Positions 1 to 8,303 of a stretch of 64,000 bases of DNA are shown here, piece by piece (the first letter of the stretch is position 1; every line of letters begins with the position of its first letter). Where the stretch lies: NCBI GenBank assembly GCA_016721315.1, contig JADKIL010000003.1, positions 558,001-622,000 of the forward strand, read 5' to 3'. Source of the stretch: Candidatus Villigracilis vicinus (GTDB lineage Bacteria > Chloroflexota > Anaerolineae > Anaerolineales > Villigracilaceae). The notes under the pieces are model-generated. The model worked only from the letters and a program-made list of their open reading frames with translations, ran no database searches and was not told the DNA's origin. The translations under genes and the position numbers were made by a program.

Positions 1-181
1 GGCCGCGTTTTTCAGGTGTGGCAGTGATATCTAATAGAACAAGTTCATCCACTTCTTTATCGTTAAAAATACGCACGATGTTGATCGGGTCGCCAAGATA
101 CTTTGGCTCTTTGAACTTGACTGTCTTGACCAAGCCTTGTCCCTTCAAAAGCAATGCAGGAATCACTCTTGGTTTTATCAT
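1..181 (-). CDS. hisF: HisF-family cyclase subunit of a surface-glycan amidotransferase (partial, C-terminus outside window)
   Basis: Translating the minus strand from the ATG at 181-179 gives 60 residues starting MIKPRVIPALLLKGQGLVK, followed by FKEPKYLGDPINIV and DELVLLDITAT, before the window edge. This is the N-terminal half-barrel of HisF. The wording (VKTVKFKEPKYLGDP) follows the glycan-cluster HisF branch (WbuZ/AglZ type) more than housekeeping histidine HisF, as I recall those families. The start overlaps the hisH stop by ATGA (178-181), so the two are translationally coupled. The partner HisH releases ammonia, which HisF channels to a sugar amidotransferase (WbuX/WbpG type) that may lie just beyond the window. 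About three quarters of the gene is missing. Confidence 0.88.
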   Translation of the reverse strand, partial: MIKPRVIPALLLKGQGLVKTVKFKEPKYLGDPINIVRIFNDKEVDELVLLDITATPEKRG

Positions 182-798
182 CGGATATTCTCCGCAAAAT
201 TTCTCAGTAAACGCATCCCGAAGCGATGACTTTTCTCAGGATGAAATTGCGTGCCCATGATATTTCCGCGCCCCAAAATGGAGTGGATATTCACACCATA
301 TTCGGTTTCTGCAAGGACTGCATCGGTTTCCTTCGCCACAACATGATACGAATGAACAAAATAAAAACGCGACTCGGGATCCCAATCTGCCACGAGCGGA
401 TGCTCGCGCACGACATGCGCTTCATTCCAACCCATGTGTGGAACTTTGAGATGAGCGTTCTCACCATCGAACTTAAAGCGGACCGTTTCCGCATCGAACC
501 AGCCCAAGCCTGCTTCACGTCCTTCTTCGCTGCCTTTTGTCATAAGTTGCAATCCCACGCATAAACCAAGCACAGGGATTTTTTTCTCTAAAACCAGTTC
601 GCCCACTACAGGAACCAAACCCGTCTCGTGAAATTTCCGCATCGCTGCATCGAACGCTCCGACACCGGGCAGAATTATTTTTTCAGCGTCCTTGATAATC
701 GCCGGGTCGGAAGAAGCGACGGCTTTCGCGCCTACCTTCTTGAACATGTTGACGATGGAACCGAGGTTGCCAACGCCATAATCTACAACGACGATCAT
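178..798 (-). CDS. hisH: Glutamine amidotransferase subunit HisH, surface-glycan type
   Basis: 206 aa, the usual HisH length. Class I glutaminase that hydrolyses glutamine and passes ammonia to its HisF partner. Visible features are the N-terminal VVDYGVGNLGS strand, the nucleophile Cys80 in LGLCVGLQLM and the His186/Glu188 pair in QFHPEKS, so the catalytic triad is complete. It overlaps hisF (ATGA at 178-181) and the upstream asnB (ATGA at 795-798). No other his gene is nearby, and every neighbour is a glycan gene. A role in amidating or amidinating a sugar (as for WbuY or HisH2 in acetamidino-sugar pathways) is therefore more likely than histidine synthesis. That role is inferred from context. 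Confidence 0.9.
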   Translation of the reverse strand: MIVVVDYGVGNLGSIVNMFKKVGAKAVASSDPAIIKDAEKIILPGVGAFDAAMRKFHETGLVPVVGELVLEKKIPVLGLCVGLQLMTKGSEEGREAGLGWFDAETVRFKFDGENAHLKVPHMGWNEAHVVREHPLVADWDPESRFYFVHSYHVVAKETDAVLAETEYGVNIHSILGRGNIMGTQFHPEKSHRFGMRLLRNFAENIR

Positions 799-2672
799 GC
801 CACGCTCACTTTCTCATTAAACATATTCAGCAATGATTGCGCCTGCACCAACCGCCACGCTCTGTGAATGCGGGTCTTATCATCGGTTTGGAAGGCGGCT
901 TCCAAGTCTGTGTTTACGCGCTTGCCATCCCAGAGAGAAGCTGATCTGAAATCGGCAGAAGCAACGGCGTCTTTGATAAATTGATGCCCACGCGGAGAGT
1001 CCCAGCCTTCGTTGAGGTTTGGGAAACCCATTTTCTTGGTACGGATACGGATGGAATCTGGCAGGATGCCCTTCATCGCATCACGCAAAATGCGTTTGGT
1101 GTATCCACCGCCAATCTTATGCGCGGACGGAATGGCAAAGGCAAAGGTGACCAAACGCCAGTCCATGAACGGCGAGCGGACTTCAACTCCGTGTGCCATG
1201 GAGAGGCGGTCAAAGTCGCGCAGGTTCATGGGCAGGTGAGTGAAATGGAAATCAGTATAGAGCGTTTTGAAGAGTTCATCCCGCCCGGCGAGGCGCGGGG
1301 CATCTTGCTCCATTGCAGGCGTAGAGAAAGGCTTGGGTTGAGCAACCAGCCATGAAGTCCCGTTCGAGGCGGATTTTTTTCCAGTCAAACGATTTTTGAT
1401 GGCGTTGATGTAAGTATCGAGTCCATGCGTCAAGCTCATGCTGTTGCGGATGAGAGCGAGTTCGGCATAACGCATCGGGTTGGCATCGCGCATGGCAGCG
1501 AAAACGTGCCAGGTGTAGCCGCCAAGTGCTTCATCACCGCCGTGACCATCGATAGTGACGACCACGCCGTTCTGACGCTGCATCTTGTGAACGAACCACG
1601 GACCGAGATGAATGTCGGAGAGTTCTTCGAATTGATAAAGGATCTCATTGAAATGTTCGAGGTACATATCCGCGTTCATTTCGCAGTAGATCGGGTTAAC
1701 GCCGGTTTTCTTGATAACTTCATCAGCGTAATGACGCTCGTCGATGACCTTACCGGGCCATGTACCGATGAAAGCCTTCTGCCATTCATGCGCCATGCGC
1801 ATGGTGTCATCACCCGATTGACGGATGTGACTCATTGAAGAGAGGACGGAACTTGAATCCAAGCCGCCGCTCAGAGCGGTACCGATTGGCACATCGCTGC
1901 GCATACGGATGCGACAGGCATCGAGAAATAATTCGCGATATTGCGCAACTTGATCTTCGTATTTTTCAGGCACATTGGGAAGATGGTCGAGGGTATTCCA
2001 CCAACGGCGGATCTTCATATCGCCGTCCGCAGAAAGTGTGAGGCAATGACCGCCTAATAATCTTTTGAGTCCCTGGAACAAACAATCTTCGGCGCCTTCA
2101 ACCAGGGTTGCATCTTCAAGCGAGTTGGCGAACACGGTCGGGTCATATTCAGCACGGAAATTATCAAGCGCAAGAAAGGCTTTCATCTCCGAAGCAAACG
2201 CGAAGCGTTTGCCATTAAAGGAATAGATCATCGGCTTCACACCAAAACGATCACGCGACACAAAGAGTTTACGCTCGCGGCTATCCCAGATGGCACATGC
2301 CCACATGCCGTTGAGCTTGAACTGAAAATCTTCCCCCCACTTATCGTATGCAGCCAGCACAACTTCTGTGTCTGATTCGGTCTTGAAAAGATAACCTAGA
2401 CTTTCGAGTTCTTTTTTTAATTCAACAAAGTTATAGATCTCGCCATTGAAGACGATCCAATAACGTCCATCCATGTAAGACATGGGCTGGTCGCCAGTGT
2501 TTAAGTCGATGATGGCAAGACGGCGGTGACCAAAGCCGAGGTTGGCGGATTCTTCGATGTGAATATCCCAGCCATCGGGTCCGCGATGCGCGAGTTGATT
2601 TGTAAAGCGGATCAACTCTTCACGGTTGACCGGTCTGCCATCCAGATTCCAAAAGCCTGCAATTCCGCACAT
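795..2672 (-). CDS. asnB: AsnB-family amidotransferase (glutamine-hydrolysing asparagine synthase-like)
   Basis: 625 aa, close to the family's usual length. The N-terminal Ntn-hydrolase glutaminase domain (about residues 2-210) starts with Cys2 in MCGIAGFWN and has RGPD (30-33) and FNGEIYN (75-81). The synthetase domain carries the ATP PP-loop SGGLDSS (268-274) and the late motif MAHGVEVRSPFMD. Family members either make asparagine or, in O-antigen loci (for example WbpS, as I recall), amidate the carboxyl group of uronic acids. The stop overlaps the hisH start by ATGA, and 6 nt separate the start from the preceding glycosyltransferase. Position in a glycan operon that can make diamino-uronic acids favours a sugar-amidating role. 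The substrate is not visible in the sequence. Confidence 0.88.
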   Translation of the reverse strand: MCGIAGFWNLDGRPVNREELIRFTNQLAHRGPDGWDIHIEESANLGFGHRRLAIIDLNTGDQPMSYMDGRYWIVFNGEIYNFVELKKELESLGYLFKTESDTEVVLAAYDKWGEDFQFKLNGMWACAIWDSRERKLFVSRDRFGVKPMIYSFNGKRFAFASEMKAFLALDNFRAEYDPTVFANSLEDATLVEGAEDCLFQGLKRLLGGHCLTLSADGDMKIRRWWNTLDHLPNVPEKYEDQVAQYRELFLDACRIRMRSDVPIGTALSGGLDSSSVLSSMSHIRQSGDDTMRMAHEWQKAFIGTWPGKVIDERHYADEVIKKTGVNPIYCEMNADMYLEHFNEILYQFEELSDIHLGPWFVHKMQRQNGVVVTIDGHGGDEALGGYTWHVFAAMRDANPMRYAELALIRNSMSLTHGLDTYINAIKNRLTGKKSASNGTSWLVAQPKPFSTPAMEQDAPRLAGRDELFKTLYTDFHFTHLPMNLRDFDRLSMAHGVEVRSPFMDWRLVTFAFAIPSAHKIGGGYTKRILRDAMKGILPDSIRIRTKKMGFPNLNEGWDSPRGHQFIKDAVASADFRSASLWDGKRVNTDLEAAFQTDDKTRIHRAWRLVQAQSLLNMFNEKVSVA

Positions 2673-2678
2673 AAAGAT

Positions 2679-3920
2679 CTATCGCTTCCTTATCTCGACC
2701 AGTTTTTGAGCAAACGCCTCAAAGTTGGTCGTTTCATTATATCGTTGCTGCCAAACCTCGCGGCTGCCTTTGCGCTTTTCCAACCAGAGTTCGCGATCAT
2801 CGCAGACTTGCAAAAGCGCATCCGCAATTTCATCGGGTGTGGGGTTCTCGCCAAGCAAAAATCCGTTCTTCTCACGAACGATCTCCACATTACCGCCAAC
2901 TGCTGTAGCAATGACTGGAATTCCACAGCTAATGGCTTCCATGATGGAAACAGGCGTGCCTTCAGTGGAGCTGACATTGACAAATACATCTACAGGGTTC
3001 TTAATATAGTTTTGAATCAGTTCCTTTTGAGGAATGAAACCAGGAAAGAATCCGTTAGCATTGGATGGAAATTCTACTGCAATTCTTTGTGAGAAGCGCT
3101 TGCATTCATCCGTTCTACCCCCAAAATGTTGCCAGTTAATCATCTGAGCACTGCGTTTATTCGCAGCCCGAACCACCCCATCCAGCAATAAATCAACCCG
3201 CTTAATATCGTACAACATGGAACAAGAGACCACGCGTAGTACATTATCTGTCGATGGTTTTGAAATACCCTGTGGTTCAGGAACCCCTAACAGAAATGTT
3301 TCATATTTTTCGCGGAATTGCGGGTGTTTCTCAAAAAGATAAGCACTACCTACTTCAGAAACTGAAAAAAGCCCATCCATTAATTCAATGGCTCGTGGGC
3401 GGCAGGGCCAATCGCCATACAATTCTTCATACAGGTCATAGCCGTGAGCACGAGAAACTACACGTAATGGGAGCGTGTCTTTTGCAAGGCCTAAACCCAT
3501 TGAGATTTCATCAAACCAATAAGTGTATGCAATCACTTCACTGGCAGAAACCTTATTGGTATTCAACCAGTTCTGCATCCATTTGCGAGTTAGGTTTGCA
3601 CCTGCTACAAATGAAAATAATCTTCGTAAATAGGCGGGCTTTAGGGATGATGGCAGGCGTTTCTTGATATCAAGGTAAAAATCCTTCGAGAAAAACGCCA
3701 AAGCACTTTCAAGAATCCGCTTGCTTAGCGTAAAGCATTCAGCGAAACTTGTATCCACATCCACACCACCAGGAGTCGGGAGGCGATTTCCCTGAACGAT
3801 ACGCGGTACTAAAACGACACGTTCGAACTGCTTGCGGAGAATCTCTACTTCACCTTTAAGAAAGGTCTGTTCGGTTGCGTAGTCGTAGGGGTATGAGTTG
3901 GAAAAGAGGAGAATAATCAT
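2679..3920 (-). CDS. Glycosyltransferase, GT4 family (GT-B fold)
   Basis: 413 aa. The N-terminus (MIILLFSNSYPYDYATEQTF) is a Rossmann acceptor half. The C-terminal nucleotide-sugar half has the GT4 donor motif EGTPVSIMEAISCGIPVIA (about 320-338) followed by GGNVEIV, with the E-x7-E type spacing of retaining GT4 enzymes. It probably adds one sugar to the lipid-linked glycan at the cytoplasmic membrane face. It sits 6 nt upstream of asnB in the transcript and follows an FkbM methyltransferase. ATG start at 3920; no good Shine-Dalgarno sequence. Donor and linkage cannot be read from the sequence. Confidence 0.85.
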   Translation of the reverse strand: MIILLFSNSYPYDYATEQTFLKGEVEILRKQFERVVLVPRIVQGNRLPTPGGVDVDTSFAECFTLSKRILESALAFFSKDFYLDIKKRLPSSLKPAYLRRLFSFVAGANLTRKWMQNWLNTNKVSASEVIAYTYWFDEISMGLGLAKDTLPLRVVSRAHGYDLYEELYGDWPCRPRAIELMDGLFSVSEVGSAYLFEKHPQFREKYETFLLGVPEPQGISKPSTDNVLRVVSCSMLYDIKRVDLLLDGVVRAANKRSAQMINWQHFGGRTDECKRFSQRIAVEFPSNANGFFPGFIPQKELIQNYIKNPVDVFVNVSSTEGTPVSIMEAISCGIPVIATAVGGNVEIVREKNGFLLGENPTPDEIADALLQVCDDRELWLEKRKGSREVWQQRYNETTNFEAFAQKLVEIRKR

Positions 3921-3945
3921 TTACTTTTGACGATCCAGATCAGGA

Positions 3946-4686
3946 TCATGCAAGTTTCCCGTATGTACCATTGACCTTCCTCCAAAAGGTCAAAAAAATA
4001 TTCTTGCAATATACAATGTCATAATAGCCGCCCCCTTGTCGCCACTGCTTAAGTTTAAAACGTGCATACTCCTTGTAACCAAATGCAGCGAAAAACTCTT
4101 CTACTTCAGCAAGTTGGCAACATCCTTCATATGCTTCAAAATCCGGAACTTCGAGTTTTACAAACCTAAAATTCTTTATAAGAGAAATTGCCCCTTTAAG
4201 AATCAACAACTCGGATCCTTGGGTATCCATTACAAGCGCATCATACAAGACTGGGTTTACGTTTTCAACCGCCATTACAGATGGTAGGGTTTTACTCTTC
4301 AACAAAATATTTCTTTCAAAATCAATCTTCGGCCATATATCTTTGTGATGTTTTAGATCAAAGATCGAAGAAGACTCCCCCTTATTGTTTGCAATATGAA
4401 ATAGATATTCCTTGTCATCCTGATCAGATACAAGGTAATTGGCAGCGCGTTGTTTGGGGTATGTGCGAATATTCTCCTGCAACTCGTTGAATAATTCAGG
4501 GATCGGCTCAACCCAGAAAACGCGCAACCCATGCATTTCATAGGTTTCTCGTTCCTGCCCCGAGTTTGCTCCCACATGAATCACGCCCGATACTTTACGC
4601 AAAAAAGAATTAACTGGACGCTTGATAATTGGTCGCTCTCCTCGCATGATTGCTTTGACCTTGGAGATGATGGTCTTTATATCCAT
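3946..4686 (-). CDS. FkbM-family SAM-dependent methyltransferase
   Basis: 246 aa. SAM-binding motif I appears as VIHVGANSGQE (about 35-45), then the acidic strand FWVEPIPELF and the FkbM motif LVMDTQGSELLILKGA, all in the family order. FkbM enzymes O-methylate sugars and other small hydroxylated groups, so this one probably methylates a hydroxyl on the glycan. AAAAGGA lies upstream of the ATG at 4686. The gene sits 35 nt from the nucleotidyltransferase gene and 25 nt from the GT4 gene, within the same run. A second, longer FkbM homologue lies at 48092-49075. Target position is unknown. Confidence 0.85.
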   Translation of the reverse strand: MDIKTIISKVKAIMRGERPIIKRPVNSFLRKVSGVIHVGANSGQERETYEMHGLRVFWVEPIPELFNELQENIRTYPKQRAANYLVSDQDDKEYLFHIANNKGESSSIFDLKHHKDIWPKIDFERNILLKSKTLPSVMAVENVNPVLYDALVMDTQGSELLILKGAISLIKNFRFVKLEVPDFEAYEGCCQLAEVEEFFAAFGYKEYARFKLKQWRQGGGYYDIVYCKNIFLTFWRKVNGTYGKLA

Positions 4687-4721
4687 TATGTTGTTTTTTC
4701 CTTTTGGACAAATTATTAATA

Positions 4722-5426
4722 TCAGGGTAAAAATGCTTCGCGGTGTTTCGTAAATTCTTCGATGGCACGCTCGTAATCATCATGCCTGCCAATATCGAGC
4801 CAGTAGCCTTCGAAGTTAAAGACATTGACCTTCTTACCATCGCGCATCAACTTCAAGACAAGTTCAGGCAGATCCAACCGCCCGCCTTTTTGGATGTAAT
4901 TCAAAATCTCTGGCTCGAAGAGATATATGCCCATGCTGACGGAATAGTGATAGGTGGGCTTTTCGATGTAGTCGGAAATCCAGTTATCTCCGTCTACTTG
5001 AATCACACCGAGGTCAATTTTCACATCGCGTTGATAACAAGCTACCGTGGCAAGTGCGCCGCGCTCGCGATGATAGTTGAGCATAGCGCTGTAATCGATG
5101 GTGGTGAGCAGATCGCCGTTCATCACCAAAAAGGTATCGTTCAAATTTGGGACGAGGGCAATCGGTCCTGCCGTGCCGAGGGGTTGCTCCTCGCGAGAAT
5201 AATCGATACGAGTGTTGAACTTACTCCCGTCACCGCAATATGCCATGAGCAATTCAGCAAGATAACCGGTTGCCAGGGTGATGTCGTCAAAACCTTTCTT
5301 CTGCAACTGACGAATCACGATCTCAAGAATCGGCATTTCACCGATGGGCATGAGCGGCTTGGGTAAAACGGTTGTGTACGGGGCAAGGCGTGTACCTTTG
5401 CCGCCAGCTAAGATGACTGCTCGCAT
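4722..5426 (-). CDS. Sugar-phosphate nucleotidyltransferase (PtmE/RmlA-like)
   Basis: 234 aa. The N-terminal signature AVILAGGKGTRLAPYT with PLMPIGEMPILE is the pyrophosphorylase nucleotide-binding loop, and LVMNGDLLTT supplies the metal-binding Asp. The C-terminus ends in WLDIGRHDDYERA. It converts a sugar-1-phosphate and NTP to NDP-sugar and pyrophosphate in the cytosol. One nucleotide separates its ATG from the stop of legB. In legionaminic acid loci a GDP-GlcNAc-forming enzyme (PtmE) accompanies LegB, so GlcN/GlcNAc-1-P guanylyltransferase activity is a reasonable guess. Known PtmE proteins, as I recall, carry extra N-terminal CBS domains; this protein has only the catalytic domain, so other sugar-1-phosphates remain possible. 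Confidence 0.82.
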   Translation of the reverse strand: MRAVILAGGKGTRLAPYTTVLPKPLMPIGEMPILEIVIRQLQKKGFDDITLATGYLAELLMAYCGDGSKFNTRIDYSREEQPLGTAGPIALVPNLNDTFLVMNGDLLTTIDYSAMLNYHRERGALATVACYQRDVKIDLGVIQVDGDNWISDYIEKPTYHYSVSMGIYLFEPEILNYIQKGGRLDLPELVLKLMRDGKKVNVFNFEGYWLDIGRHDDYERAIEEFTKHREAFLP

Positions 5427-5427
5427 A

Positions 5428-6417
5428 TTACACCGTGTATTGGTCGGGTCGGTAGAGATCGATATGAGCGGAGATCCATTCGATGGTGGCGCGCAAGCCT
5501 TCGTCGAGAGAGATGCGGGGTTCCCATCCGATCATGCGTTTGGCTTTTTCGTTCGACGCCCACAACTTCATCACTTCGCTTTTACCCGGTCGCACACGCT
5601 GGGGGTCTGCAACGATCTTGGGCGTCTTGCCAATGATCTTGAAAATCTTTTCAGCAAGGTCGCCAATGCGGATGGTGTTGTCGTTGCCGAGGTTAATCTC
5701 TTCACCGAGCACGCCTTCAGCTTCAGCCACTTTCACAAAACCATTGGCGGTATCTTTGGCAAAAGTGAAATCGCGCGAAGGCTCAAGGCTGCCGAGTTTG
5801 ACTTCGTCGCGAGTAAGCGCCTGCACAATGATGGTTGGGATAACCGCGCGCATCGACTGACCCGGTCCAAAGGTGTTGAACGGACGCAACGTGACCACCG
5901 GCGTTTCAAACGAACGATAAAAACTTTCAGCGATGCGATCCGCGCCGATCTTGCTTGCAGAGTAAGGCGACTGTCCTTGCAAGGGATGCTTCTCATCAAT
6001 CGGCACATATTGCGCCGTACCATACACTTCACTCGTCGATGTATGCACCACGCGCCGCGTTCCAAAATCGCGCGCCGCCATCAGCACATTGAGCGTGCCC
6101 ATGATGTTCACATCGATCACTTCGCGCGGGTTCACATACGAATATGGGATCGCGATCAACGCGCCAAGATGAAAAACCGTGTCCATGCCGCGCACGGCAT
6201 TGCGCACTGCTTCATTATCGCGCAGGTCACCTTGCATAATCTCGATCTGCGAAAGAATTTCAGGGGCGAGCCACTTCAACATGCCGAGGTCGTTGCGCGA
6301 GTTGTAACGCACAAAGCCGCGCACCTGCGCGCCTTCACGCACCAAATGTTCCACCAAATGACTGGCGATAAATCCGCCTGCGCCGGTGACCAAAACTTTT
6401 TTACCGTTCCAATTCAT
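5428..6417 (-). CDS. legB: NDP-N-acetylhexosamine 4,6-dehydratase, LegB type (extended SDR)
   Basis: 329 aa, standard for the family. NAD-binding TGAGGFIAS (11-19), TSTSE (127-131) and the catalytic Tyr152/Lys156 of YSASK are all present. The stretches AALIAIPYSY-like (IAIPYSYVNP) and VYGTAQYVPIDEKHP match my memory of LegB, the GDP- (or UDP-) GlcNAc 4,6-dehydratase giving the 4-keto-6-deoxy sugar that starts legionaminic acid synthesis. It is directly followed, 1 nt away, by the nucleotidyltransferase that could make its substrate. No clear LegC-type aminotransferase is adjacent, so the 4-keto product might instead feed another 6-deoxy amino sugar. The ATG at 6417 is clean. Confidence 0.82.
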   Translation of the reverse strand: MNWNGKKVLVTGAGGFIASHLVEHLVREGAQVRGFVRYNSRNDLGMLKWLAPEILSQIEIMQGDLRDNEAVRNAVRGMDTVFHLGALIAIPYSYVNPREVIDVNIMGTLNVLMAARDFGTRRVVHTSTSEVYGTAQYVPIDEKHPLQGQSPYSASKIGADRIAESFYRSFETPVVTLRPFNTFGPGQSMRAVIPTIIVQALTRDEVKLGSLEPSRDFTFAKDTANGFVKVAEAEGVLGEEINLGNDNTIRIGDLAEKIFKIIGKTPKIVADPQRVRPGKSEVMKLWASNEKAKRMIGWEPRISLDEGLRATIEWISAHIDLYRPDQYTV

Positions 6418-6474
6418 TTTGACTCCATCTTACTTAATTCTGATATATCCAGTAAGGGCAACCCTTCACGATCA

Positions 6475-7416
6475 TCAGGATATTTTGTTCTCGCTGGGCG
6501 GGTCGCCCCTACGAACTCGCTCACGCCAATCATTGAGCAAGTCTGACAAAGATTGTTTCAACGAAATTTTCGGACTCCAACCTGTGACCTTGTGCAGTTT
6601 CCTAAAACTACCTACCTGCACAGAAATATCATTCTTCTGGATGCGATCCGGATCAACCCTAACCGATAACTGTTTCTGCGACCTGGACATCATCTCATCT
6701 AAGCATTTCTGTATCCCTATTGCCCGCCCCGAACAGACGTTATATACCTCCCCGGCTACACCCTTATCCGAAGCCATTAGGAACGCGCGAGCCGCATCAC
6801 GCACATCAACAAAGTCACGATAAGCATCCAGATTGCCAGTAACAATCTCAGATTGCCCGGTCATCTCTGCAAGGGCAATCTGCCGTGCAAAAGAAGAACA
6901 TGCCAAATCTGGTGACTGCCCAGGACCTAAAAGGTTAAACATCCGCATGATAGTAACAGGTAGTCCAAACGCATAATAATACCGTAGTGAGATCATCTCT
7001 TGTGCCGCCTTGCTAATTGCATACTCGGTTACAGGCCTCAAAGCAACTTTTTCTGAGATAGGCTTCATACCCGTGGTCATTCCATATACAGCACTCGAAC
7101 TTGCCACAGTCACGTTTGGGCGTAGCCCGGTCTGCATCATAACATCCAATAAATTCTCAGTTCCAAATTGGTTAGATCTGTAATACATCTCACTATCTGT
7201 GGACTTGATGAGACCTGCAAGGTGAAAGACAGCATCGGGTTGGCTCTCCGTTAGAGCACGAGCCAAAGCCTCACGATCAGAGAGATCACCAACAAAAACA
7301 TTCTCTCCCGCCGGGCGAATGTCGAATCCAAAAACATCCCAACCCTCACGAAGAAGTTCATCATGAAGGTGTCTACCAACAAAACCGGATATACCAGTGA
7401 TGAGTGCGCGTTTCAT
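6475..7416 (-). CDS. rmd: GDP-6-deoxy-4-keto-D-mannose reductase (GDP-D-rhamnose synthase)
   Basis: 313 aa extended SDR. NAD(P)-binding ALITGISGFVGRH (4-16), the SSS at 107-109 and the catalytic Tyr132/Lys136 of YAISK are intact. The C-terminal half has the run typical of Rmd: FNLLGPGQSP, GNLDAYRDFVDVRD and GEVYNVCSG, then a GWSP motif. The enzyme reduces the Gmd product GDP-4-keto-6-deoxy-mannose to GDP-D-rhamnose. Its partner gmd is in the same window, but about 54 kb away at 61381-62346. The ATG overlaps the stop of the upstream GT2 gene by ATGA (7413-7416). Confidence 0.83.
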   Translation of the reverse strand: MKRALITGISGFVGRHLHDELLREGWDVFGFDIRPAGENVFVGDLSDREALARALTESQPDAVFHLAGLIKSTDSEMYYRSNQFGTENLLDVMMQTGLRPNVTVASSSAVYGMTTGMKPISEKVALRPVTEYAISKAAQEMISLRYYYAFGLPVTIMRMFNLLGPGQSPDLACSSFARQIALAEMTGQSEIVTGNLDAYRDFVDVRDAARAFLMASDKGVAGEVYNVCSGRAIGIQKCLDEMMSRSQKQLSVRVDPDRIQKNDISVQVGSFRKLHKVTGWSPKISLKQSLSDLLNDWRERVRRGDPPSENKIS

Positions 7417-8303
7417 TTACTAAAAACTTTCTTCACGCCATTGAACGTACCGGTCAAACCTTTGAGACTGTGAAAATTCGCAACAAAAAGACCGATCAGC
7501 GCCCAATAATAAAAGAACCAGCGCCATGAGTCTTTGCTCCAACTCTTGCGGAATAGATAATCATAATTGACAACGCTCATTTCCGCCCATTGCTGAACTT
7601 TGAGACGGTTCATCGGGCTTTCGTTGTGGATGAGGGTCGCGGAGGTTTGATAATAAATTTTATAACCTGCGTCGAGTGTTTGTTTGGAAATATCCACATC
7701 TTCCATCAATCCATAATGAGCCAGGGCTTCATCAAATATGGCTTTCTTGAACACTTCACGTCGAAATGCCATACAGCAGCCGGAAAGGCATTCAATAAAT
7801 CCGCTTGTTTGGTTTATGTGTGGGTGCGAAGGCATGCCGGAAGGATAGAACTTCCCGTTGCGGGTTCCAACGATACCAAAAAATGCGCGGATAAAACCGA
7901 AAAAAGCGATCTCAAATCCCATGCGCAAGGTCTGGGGTGGAGTATTGGCGATCTTTCCGCCAACCGCACCAATCTTATGATCTATATCGCTTGCAAAAAC
8001 CTTCTCCACTTCGGCGAGATAGTTCTTGTCCAAATCCACATCATCATCGAAGAAAAAGATCAGATCACTAGAACTTTCGTGAATGCCGCAATTACGCTGC
8101 AAAGTCAGCCCGGGTTGGGTGTGAAAATAACGGACAGGAAAAGGCAGCTTAGCCGAAGTGAGATACGCCTCAAGTCTTTTCTCGTCCGACGAATCGACGA
8201 CGATCAATTCATCTGGCAGGCGGGTCTGCGTTGCGATAGAGGGAAGGGTCTTCGTGAAATCGTCAAAGCGATTGCGAGTGCAAATGATGATAGAAATTTT
8301 CAT
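7413..8303 (-). CDS. Glycosyltransferase, GT2 family (GT-A fold)
   Basis: 296 aa. The N-terminus MKISIIICTRNRFDDF is the GT2 nucleotide-binding strand. IVVDSSD follows, and the metal-binding acidic motif is DDD (86-88) in FFFDDDVDLD. A later GLMEDVDI stretch fits the catalytic Asp region. The C-terminus (about 255-285) is aromatic and hydrophobic and may contact the membrane. It is an inverting sugar transferase for glycan assembly; donor and acceptor are unknown. Its ATG shares one base with the preceding GT4 stop (TGATG at 8301-8305), and its stop overlaps rmd. Confidence 0.85.
   Translation of the reverse strand: MKISIIICTRNRFDDFTKTLPSIATQTRLPDELIVVDSSDEKRLEAYLTSAKLPFPVRYFHTQPGLTLQRNCGIHESSSDLIFFFDDDVDLDKNYLAEVEKVFASDIDHKIGAVGGKIANTPPQTLRMGFEIAFFGFIRAFFGIVGTRNGKFYPSGMPSHPHINQTSGFIECLSGCCMAFRREVFKKAIFDEALAHYGLMEDVDISKQTLDAGYKIYYQTSATLIHNESPMNRLKVQQWAEMSVVNYDYLFRKSWSKDSWRWFFYYWALIGLFVANFHSLKGLTGTFNGVKKVFSK

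Noticed and set aside
178..798. HisH as part of histidine biosynthesis.
   Set aside because: No other histidine gene is near, the HisF start is of the glycan-cluster type, and both flanks are glycan genes.
795..2672. AsnB as the housekeeping asparagine synthetase.
   Set aside because: Possible by sequence alone, but ATGA coupling to hisH and the glycan context make a sugar-amidating role more likely. Kept as an open alternative in the entry.
5344..6546. A 400-codon open frame on the plus strand.
   Set aside because: It lies opposite legB and the nucleotidyltransferase, which have complete active sites; its protein (rich in His, Arg, Phe) has no domain and is a shadow of their codon bias.
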